This document shows positions 55,624 through 64,000 of a stretch of DNA of 64,000 bases, in pieces. The notes below the pieces were generated by a model. That model was given only the letters and a program-made list of their open reading frames with translations, ran no database searches and had not been told where the DNA came from. The DNA lies in NCBI RefSeq assembly GCF_901709675.1, contig NC_051102.1, positions 774,912 to 838,911 on the forward strand, in the 5' to 3' direction. Both the position numbers and the translations under genes were made by a program. Positions within the stretch are counted from its first letter, which is position 1; the number at the start of each line of letters is the position of its first letter. The stretch is from Syngnathus acus. Taxonomy: Eukaryota; Chordata; Actinopteri; Syngnathiformes; Syngnathidae.

Positions 55624-58600
55624 AGGATTTTTACGAATTAAGTATATCAAGCAGAAATTGTTGTGCTGTAAGCAACGATGAGTCCAAGTGAGGGGCATTT
55701 TATTTTGTACTGCACTGGATGTATGATAGTGTTTTTTTAATATGCCAATATATTTCAATGATATCGCAGTAATGTCTTGTTTCTTCGATCAGCTATCCAT
55801 GAGCGCACCTCTGTCGAAAGCGCTCCTTCGCGCATGGTTTGGCAAATGAAAGCGTTGCAAATTTTAAAGATTGAAGAACGTTTCAACTTTGTTATAGAAA
55901 CTTGAACAATATCAGTATCCACGCATTGCGTTGCCAAAGCAACAACGGTGCATTTTGGAGATGCCGGGTTGTCATGTCCCCAATGAAATACAGGAGCTAA
56001 CGTGCATGTCCGTTAGCTACCCCTGTGCGACCTTCCAGCTCCGGGGTAACTGTGTCACTAGACATTACAAATCTCGTGGATGTCTCCTGACCTTGCTGTT
56101 TGATAAGATATTACTCCTTGCACACTTGTATCTACAGGTCACAAGCAAGAAGGTAGAGCAGGTGTTTATTTTCTCAACTTGGCCATGTGAAGGAGGAGGT
56201 GGGAGCGGGGGCTTTAGTCTGAGGTCATGTTGTTTGGACAAGCAGCAGGTGAACTTGACATGTTTGTTATGGAAACATAAACTAGTAACTAGACTTAGTT
56301 ACATTAAGAGCAGGCCAAAATACAGCTCACAAATACAGTAGAATTTGTAATTCTTTGTATTGTCCCAACTGTGCTCCTTCCTCCAAGGTCACTGATTTCT
56401 ATCTAAAAGGGGCCCTTGAGGTCACCGCCCAAATCTGCTGTCCACTAAATTGGACTTCCCAAAGGATGGGATTTCTTGTCTCGCTGTCCTACAGTTTTTT
56501 TTTTCTTACTTTCTCATGCTTTGCCCCAATGTGACTCTCACATGATTTACCACTGCACAATAACTGGTGCTCCCCTACATCCACTCCCACTCTGCTCTTG
56601 GGCTTTTTCTCCCCTTCTCTCATCTTTGTCACTCCCACACTACTTTTTTTTTTTAAACTTTCAAATCACAGTTCACAAATGGCTTTCAGACTTTTTAACC
56701 AGTCAAAATGAATAAAATGACCCTTAAGTTGTGTTACCAAGGAAATTAGACTTGACCATGAAAACAGAGAATGAACTGGCCTTCTTCTAGTCTGACGAAC
56801 GAACAAGCACCAAGGGCGTGACGCTACATAGCTTACTATCTCTGAATGACACACGTGAGTTGAAAATTCACTAAACATAGATACAGAGCATGCCTCACTC
56901 CTCACTCCACTGTCACCTTATGGCTAGCTGGTCATCGCAAAAGATGATACTCTAGCACAGTATTGAAAGTAGTTTCTGACCATGAATTAAATTTCTGTCT
57001 GTTTATAAAGTTTATTGGCAACGGCAGCAGGCCTGTCAACTGAAAGTGAAAGAACAGCTAATCTGATTAAAGTATTAGCTTGGTTAAAGTGCAGTATGTT
57101 TGGCACGTAAGATTAAAGACATTTCTCTACCCAACTAACTGACCAACTAGTTTGATAGAAGGTCATTTTTCTTCCATGGCACCTTTTAAAGCATCTCACT
57201 GTGTACACTAACCATTGCTCTGGATAGGAACGTGGAGTATTTGTTGAGTTGCCTGTGGCCTATTTGATGCCTTACAGTCAAGAGACAACTACGGTGGCTA
57301 TGTAATGATCTAAATTTAACTACAGTTGTGTTGCAGAATTATAGTACTGTAGGTAAATTGTTTTTGTGTAGCTTTTACTTGGTGTTATATTAGTGTTGGA
57401 GTTGGCAAGACAGTTCTTTGGTCAAGTAAATGAGGCCAGACTTGGCAGTTTCCACGGTCATTCGTGGTCCCCTTGGCATTTGCCCACATAAGCTCTCCTC
57501 ACGCAATGTCCAGCTTCCAGTAGAGCTCATAAATTGGCCCGTAGAAGTCATTAAGTCTGTCTGCCATTTTAGTCGTGGAGCGCACACACACCTCTTTAGG
57601 CCACATTGAATTCACAAATGACCTGTTTGAAGTGCTTTGTTTGGATCAAAGGTCACGTACTACGATTATTACGTACAATGAGGATTGAGATATGTTGAGA
57701 AAAACCTTCCGCTTGGGTCGATAAGTCCAAGGCTGCTGGCTAGTTTTTTTCATCAGGGTCAGACCAGGGTGTTCATTGAAATGTCTATGCTGCTCGCTAA
57801 GTCAAGGTCAAAGTTTAGTGGTTAGTTAACCACTGACTTTGGGGTAAGCAAATAGGTGAGAAACAAGCACATTTTTATTGAGGAACTGTTTGGAAATGCT
57901 TTGAAACAGTTAGGGAGCTAAACAATAATCTATTCACATGGCTGGGCTTGACACTAACCTTGCTAATCTTTTTATTTTCCAAGCAATCCTTTAACACCAT
58001 TACTGGTTTTATTGTGGTTGGTTTCTACTTCCTTATTTTGTTTCAATGTTGTACAGGACTCACAGCTGGTATTGACAAACTTTCCGTGAACTTTGTTGTG
58101 AATCCAATGTGGCCTTAAGGCCCGTCTGTTTGGAACAAGCAGCACTAAATAGATATTAGATTCTCCCATTAGCTTCTTGCTAGCCAGCCACTGACTGATT
58201 ACCTGCCATATACGTACTTGCTTTAAAATAATTGTGAACTTATAACATTTACTTTGATGACAAGCATATTTTTGAAATTACTTTGAATATTTTTGTACAG
58301 TTCACATAGAGAAGATTTTGCAGCCGGGGACAGTGTATTTAATAGCTTGCTCGCTTGGTTGGTGTTAAGTATAAATTCCTCATCGCTTTCACATGACTTT
58401 CCCCAAGAGAAGCACTTGACCTTAGGATCTACTCCTCTCAGGTGATCACTTGCATGTCTGTTATTTTATTTGGCTTTTGAATTGGGAAATAAGTATAAAT
58501 ATACAGAAGAGTAGCATTTCAGGTCTCACTGTTTTGTTAAATTTGAGCCTTTCTTTGTGTCGCTTCAAGTGAGCGGGAAGCCAGTGATTGTATCATTCTG

Positions 58601-58918
58601 GCATTGGGTTCCCATGGAGCCTGTGGAGAATGAACAATGTTCTAAACCAGTTTTGTCTGCTGGAACGACTGGGTCTTTCGCATAAGCTGCAGAGAAAACT
58701 GAACTATTTGTTTGGGGAGGTTTGATGCAAGTGGGACATTATAATTTTTCCAGAAATGAAAAAGTATAAACATATTTACTTACGCTTATATAAACTTACA
58801 CTTTGGTATTATTTTTGTGTAATACAACAATAACTAACATTTTTCATGTGTTATTTTTTTGGGTGTCTTAGCCAAGCTTACAGTGGGACATTAAATGTTT
58901 GTTTTCCTTTTTTTTTTT
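55624..58918. other. Upstream tfrc region, probably intron 1
   Basis: No coding exons of tfrc here. Apart from the minus-strand start-exon candidate at 57503-57567, nothing recognisable was found. Confidence 0.4.
57503..57567 (-). other. Orphan start-exon candidate
   Basis: On the minus strand an ATG at 57567 opens MADRLNDFYGPIYELYWKLD, followed by a GTGAGG donor at phase 2. Residue composition looks protein-like, but the protein was not recognised and no following exon could be attached. It may belong with the segment at 52311-52371, also minus strand, or may be chance. Confidence 0.25.
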
Positions 58919-58939
58919 TTAGAGTTCCATCAAGCAAAA

Positions 58940-61900
58940 ATGGACCAGGCAAGGTCAACAATAACTAAAATTGTGAGTGTTTTTACATTCATTGTTACAG
59001 GTTTGTCTTGTTTATACTGTTTATCTGGTGCTTTGATCCGTGACAAAATAAAATATCCCTCAAACGTGCTATTTAAAACAAAAGGGATGCACCGGTCACT
59101 TCAGACAAATACCGTATTTAGTTGAATGGGTGGAGGGGTCTTAATATCTATTTTAGAGTATGTTCGGTCTAAATTACGTTCTTCTCTTTCTACTGTAGTT
59201 TAATGGAGAACCACATTCGTATACACGTTTCAACTTGACCCAGAACATGGAAGGTGACAACAGTCACGTGGAGATGAAGCTTTCATCTGACATGGATGAA
59301 GAAGTCGGTGAAAACGGAGTGGGGGCCCACCTCAATCATAACTCCAATCACAAGTCCTACATGACTTCAAAATTTGGACGCACACCTAAGAACCTTTGCT
59401 TCATGCTAGCAACCATCCTGCTCATCTTTATCATCGGTAAGCCGCGATTTGCGACTTGATTCCAATGAAAATTGAATTCCAATGGAATTGGGATGTTTTG
59501 TAAAACATGAACGAAAAACAGAATATATTTATTTGCAAATGCTGAGATTAACTACTGCTACTTTCAGGGTACTTGATTGGCTACATGGTCCATAGCAAAA
59601 AAGATTTGCCCGTCAGCTGCGAAGCCCGTGTGGAAATGTCTGAAGTGCCCGTCGTGCACGAGACGGGGGCCGCTCCCATCATGGCCTGGAGTGATGTCAA
59701 GAATGCATTTGCCCAGAAATTGAGTACATCCAACTTCCAGGTTGCCTTCAGGTGAATTTCAACCACATGAGACCGTTTCCATCATCAGAAAATTCCGTAT
59801 CAAAAATACACACAAATTTTTCTTTTTCCTAGTGAGGTGTCAAGTGACAACCATCGGGCTGGCTCCTCAGGTGATGAAACTTTGGCTGACAAGGTTATCA
59901 AGAAGTTTCAAGAGTACGGCATGAAAACCTGGACAGACGAGCACTTTATTAAAGTTCAGGATCGCCCACGTTTTGGCTCCAACAAAGTTATTTTCAAGAA
60001 TGGCACAGAAGAGCACCCTGAAGGTTTTCTGTCCTATAGTGCTAATGGAACTGTAAAGGTAACTACTCAGGATTTTTATTTTATTTTTTTTATCGTTTTT
60101 AATTGAAAGATAATGTCTGTAATGCAAAGCAACAATTGGATGTGATAGTAGGAGAATTTTCTCTTTTTTTTTTTGTCTCACCCAGGGAACTGTCCTGTAC
60201 GCCTACTATGGACAGGAAAGTGACTTTAAATTGCTTCAAGTCAGAAGAATCAACATGAGCGGCAGAGTTATGTTGGTCCGAGCTGGGAAGATCAGCTTTG
60301 CGGAAAAGGTGGGTTGGTGCCCTCTCCCAAAACTAAATTATGTTTTATAATTGCCAATCAATGTGTTGTGTTTCCAGGTAGCCAATGCTGCCAAGATGAA
60401 CGCCTCTGCTGTACTGATTTATCGAGACCCTGCTGATTATCCTTCTGAAGCCACCACTCATCTTTTTGGACATGTGAGATTTTCTTTGGACAGTTGAGAT
60501 TGTTATGCGCCTGTTTGTGCAATGCACTGCTGATCTGTCTCACCTTGTTTCTTCTCTAAGGTCCATTTGGGTTCAGGTGATCCCTATACCCCCGGCTTCC
60601 CTTCGTTTAACCACACCCAGTTTCCACCCGCTGAGTCGTCAGGTCTGCCAAGTATCTTGGCTCAAACCATCACAGCAGACACAGCCACCAGCATTCTTGA
60701 GTAAGGCTTAAAAAAACTCTATGCAACTTTTTGGAAAACAGTTAAATATTAGTAAAGTTAATCCGCTTGGGTAATGGTTACTGTGTGATAATCCAAACCT
60801 TTTCCTATACAGAAATATTGAAATGTAACAGCCACTTTGAAATTCTTTGACTTGAATTTATAAACGCCGAAACTAATCTGTCAAGCAATTGTATGTATTG
60901 TGTTTTAAATGTATTGTGTTCAAATCTATTTCATTTTCTCTCACAGACAGTTAGAGGGTCCGAATGCACCAGAGGAGTGGGACGTTTTCCACAAACTTGG
61001 AAACGAGAGCGATGACATTACTGTGGAGGTGAACAACGTTCTTACTGAGAAAAAGATCAACAATGTCTTTGGTGTCATCGAAGGCTTTGTGGATGCAGGT
61101 GCTTATGAGATTTTTCTTCACCAAGCAAGATACTGAATATAACTAATATGTTCCTATTGAATATCATAAATGACTTGCCCGTGTTTTGATTATAGATCGC
61201 TATGTGGTTATCGGTGCCCAGAGGGATGCTTGGGGTCCAGGTTTTGCCGCATCAACAGTTGGCACCGGTGTTCTGTTGGAAATGGCTGGTTCAATCTCAC
61301 AAATGCTAAAGAAGGGTAAAATGTTTGTGACTTTCACTGCTTATTGTTTGTAGTCTACTACAGCCGGACCTTTTTTTTAATGCTTTAAATAGATGGCTTC
61401 AAGCCAAGGAGGAGCATCGTGTTTGCTAGTTGGAGTGCTGGAGAATATGGAAGCGTTGGCGCCACCGAGTGGCTGGAAGTGAGAATTACATGCAACTTTT
61501 TGCTTGGGAATGATACTGGGTGATCTTCAATACCGTGATGTGTTTCTTGTTTGCAGGGCTATCTTTCTTCTCTTAGTACAAAAGCCTTCTCTTACATCAA
61601 CCTTGATGGCATTGTAGCCGGTATGTACCATCCTTTTTTCATTTTTTATTTATCATTTCAAACCTGAAGACTATTTACTGCTCGTGCAGATTTGTACATT
61701 TTTCTGGATTAGTAAATAAATACACCCCTTTCCAGGCCACAGCGGGTTTAAAGTATCAGCAAGTCCGATGATGCACAGCTTGATTGAACGCACACTCAAA
61801 GAGGTAAATTTTTCATCGCAGTATTTTTTGGGGGGAGTTCCCAACGTGAGATTAGAATTGTGAATTTTTTTCCCCTCCTCAGGTGAGCCTCCAGAACAAG

Positions 61901-63070
61901 GCTGTGTCCCTCTTTTCTCAATTTGGAAAGGGCAACTGGGAATCTAACATGTATGTTTACTGTTATGTACGCCACAACTGTGTGCTACTTTTACAGTGTA
62001 TAAACTCGCCGTCTTGATCTCCACATTGAGAAATCTTCATGTCGATTTAGGTTGGAACCTCTGAAGCTGGATGACGCTGCTTATCCTTTCATTGCCTTTA
62101 CCGGCATTCCATCCCTGTCGTTTCGATTCACTTCTGGCAATTTAGTAAGTCAATTCCTGGTGCAATATCTCAAGTCTAAGGTATTCTTGTGCAAATCTGT
62201 GCCATTTGACTGGCTGGATTTCGTTTGGGCTGCTCCTCCTCTAGGATTATCCGTATTTTGGCACAGTGATGGATACCCAGGAGGGGTTGATTGCTGTCAC
62301 GTCCAACCAGCATCTGCAGCTGGCTGAAGCAGCTACCAAGTTTGCAGGTCACATAGTGCTGAGGTTGGTCCACGACCACCTGCTGCAGATGGACCTGTTA
62401 AAGTATGACAAGATTATTCGTACTCATGTGGCTCAGATTAACAGGAAAGTCAACGCCGTACGAAGGGTAGGTGTCTTTTTCTTAATAAACTCCTAACAGT
62501 CTTTAAAAAAATGACAAGCATTCAGAGGGAAGAAAAAATGGAAAAATATAGGCAAAACAAACAAAAAATATTCTTGTTTATTCATCCCATGTGTCCAGAT
62601 GCAGCCTAATCTGGTCCCCACATCAGTGCAGTGGTTGATGTCAGCCTCTGGCTCTTACAGTCGAGCCTCTCGTAACCTTATGAAAGACATCCAAAACAGT
62701 GACTTGAGTAACATTGAGATGTGCCGGATCTACAATGACCGCATCATGTCGGTAAGTGAATGCACAAAGAAGACATATGGTCACATTGACAAAAGTCGCT
62801 CATGCTGCATTCCGTCGCTATCCACAGGTGGAGAGGAACTTCCTGTCAGCGTATGTGTCGGCTAAAGAAAATCCTTTCCGTCACATCCTGCTCGGCTCTG
62901 GTCCACACACACTCAAAGGGCTGTCCAACCATCTCGAAGCCCTCAGAACAAAGAGCCCAGAAGCTGATGTCGACCAGTTCCGCAACCAGTTTGCTTTGGC
63001 CACCTGGACAATTCAGGGTTGTGCCACTGCATTAACAGGGGACATGTGGTCACTTAATAATGAAATCTGA
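58940..63070 (+). CDS. tfrc: Transferrin receptor 1
   Basis: Exons: 58940-58972, 59199-59436, 59568-59751, 59833-60058, 60186-60308, 60378-60473, 60561-60700, 60947-61098, 61196-61315, 61393-61478, 61557-61620, 61736-61803, 61883-61950, 62051-62144, 62245-62466, 62599-62751, 62828-63070; 769 aa against 760 in human. Type II membrane protein that imports iron-loaded transferrin by clathrin-mediated endocytosis. The cytoplasmic tail keeps the internalisation signal YTRF (19-22). The membrane segment is ~75-97. Protease-associated and M28-like domains follow. The latter lacks zinc ligands ([18 protein letters not shown]), as in other transferrin receptors. Then comes the helical dimerisation domain ending [16 protein letters not shown]. 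The RGD used by mammals for transferrin binding is absent: the site reads ASGSYSRA. The 3' UTR IREs confirm TFR1 rather than TFR2. Confidence 0.96.
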
Positions 63071-63610
63071 ATTGTTTTCACCATGTGGTATTCCCTCAAT
63101 AACATTATCAATAATAATAATAATAATGATAATCATAATAATAATCTATACCAGGTAGAGCTGCCTCATCTCTTTGAGGCTTTCATTTAAAATCACACAC
63201 TTCACATCAACACAATACATTTTCGCAGTATTTTCTTTGAAACGTTGGTCCATTTAAAGAACATTTCAAATATGTGGCGTTCACTCGATCACATTTGATT
63301 ACTGCTCGGTGCTATTAGCAAAAAGCTCAAAAATCCAGTATGAGTGCACAACACCTATAGCTAGACTCAGACTCGCAAAACAAATATGGAGACTAGAGAT
63401 CAATAGAGTAGTGTTTTGCATTTCTTTTAACGCATATCACGCCATCCTTCAAATCGATCAGTAACTATGTTTACTGTGAAGAAATATCCTCATATTCACT
63501 ATTGCAGGCGGCAATTACCAGGTGGCACTGAAACAGAAATCTTATTTAATCATCAGTGACAGGGTTCACTATGAATATATATTTTTAATTGCCTTTAATC
63601 GAAAATGTAT

Positions 63611-63639
63611 AATTATCGGGAGCAGTGTCTTTCATAATT
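63611..63639 (+). promoter_or_regulatory. Iron-responsive element 1
   Basis: Lower stem AATTAT/ATAATT, unpaired C at 63617, five-pair upper stem (63618-22 with 63629-33, two of them G-U), canonical loop CAGTGT at 63623-28. IRP1/IRP2 binding here protects the mRNA from decay when iron is low. Confidence 0.93.
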
Positions 63640-63801
63640 ATGACAGTTATACTGTCGAAATGACAAAAGCAGCATCTGCTAAATGAAGTGTACACACATC
63701 AACAGCCAGCACTGAGTCGCACGCAAGAGTTCGCCTTTGGTGCCGGATTGAAGCTGCTCCTCAAAACTCGAGCTCACGCGTGCGTTTCTCATCCTGGCGG
63801 C

Positions 63802-63830
63802 CATTATCGGAAGCAGCGTCTTCCATAATG
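63802..63830 (+). promoter_or_regulatory. Iron-responsive element 2, variant loop
   Basis: Perfect lower stem CATTAT/ATAATG, bulged C at 63808, fully paired upper stem GGAAG/CTTCC. The loop at 63814-19 reads CAGCGT instead of CAGTGN. The structure is intact but the loop's fourth base is changed. Confidence 0.8.
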
Positions 63831-63870
63831 TGGAAATGAAGAAGGTAGTTTTTGCCTACCAGTGTGTGTC

Positions 63871-63897
63871 TGTATCGGAGGCAGTGCCCTCCATATT
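63871..63897 (+). promoter_or_regulatory. Iron-responsive element 3
   Basis: Bulged C at 63876, upper stem GGAGG/CCTCC, canonical loop CAGTGC at 63882-87, short lower stem TAT/ATA. Confidence 0.92.
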
Positions 63898-63921
63898 TCA
63901 CTGTAGGAGTGGATGTTTATG

Positions 63922-63946
63922 TTATCGGGGGCAGTGTTTCCCATAA
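63922..63946 (+). promoter_or_regulatory. Iron-responsive element 4
   Basis: Lower stem TTAT/ATAA, bulged C at 63926, upper stem GGGGG/TTCCC with two G-U pairs, canonical loop CAGTGT at 63932-37. Confidence 0.92.
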
Positions 63947-64000
63947 TTTTTGTATATATATGAAGTCAATGACATCAGCTCAATTCATTATCTTGCTCAA

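Larger units (their letters stand above)
63071..64000 (+). other. tfrc: tfrc 3' UTR, cut by the window end
   Basis: Contains an ATA/ATC simple repeat at 63109-63146 and four iron-responsive elements between 63611 and 63946. No polyadenylation signal closes it inside the window. Confidence 0.8.

Overview
The window reads as vertebrate, and almost certainly teleost fish, nuclear DNA. It holds six spliced protein-coding genes with short introns bounded by GT-AG. Between and inside them lie Tc1-like, hAT-like and LINE-tail repeats of fish type, and long TG, CA and ATCT microsatellites. No species can be named from the sequence alone. All exon models were built by hand from reading frames, splice consensus and phase agreement; in each gene the summed coding length divides by three.

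Layout: (1) 1-708, a higher-order satellite of hairpin-forming monomers with a small hAT-type element inserted. (2) 1428-8475 (+), fyb2, an adaptor with a helical SH3 domain, carrying one in-frame TAA. (3) 9642-21886 (+), plpp3, a lipid phosphate phosphatase, with a large repeat-filled first intron and two alternative versions of exon 2. (4) 23462-34389, a gene-poor stretch with repeats only. (5) 34390-35321 (+), a LURAP1-family gene. (6) 35907-39915 (+), pgap6/tmem8a, tail-to-tail with (7) rgs11, 48590-42012 (-). (8) rgs11 is head-to-head with ints15, 49456-51514 (+), across a short shared upstream region. (9) 51515-58939, a second gene-poor stretch with two unassigned minus-strand exon-like segments. 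(10) 58940-63070 (+), transferrin receptor 1 (tfrc), followed by a 3' UTR with four iron-responsive elements before the window ends.

Functionally the genes are independent: immune-type adaptor (fyb2), lipid signalling (plpp3), NF-kB/cytoskeletal adaptor (lurap1-like), GPI-anchored protein processing (pgap6), G-protein signalling (rgs11), Integrator complex (ints15) and iron uptake (tfrc). The fyb2-plpp3 and pgap6-rgs11 pairs match known vertebrate neighbourhoods.

The most notable points are: a terminal-inverted-repeat element in rgs11 intron 3 that carries a near-identical copy of an ints15 exon-intron piece; mutually exclusive exon 2 cassettes in plpp3; the fyb2 stop codon, which sits inside a strong splice-donor motif; microsatellites abutting several rgs11 splice sites; and an IRE with an unusual loop in the tfrc 3' UTR.
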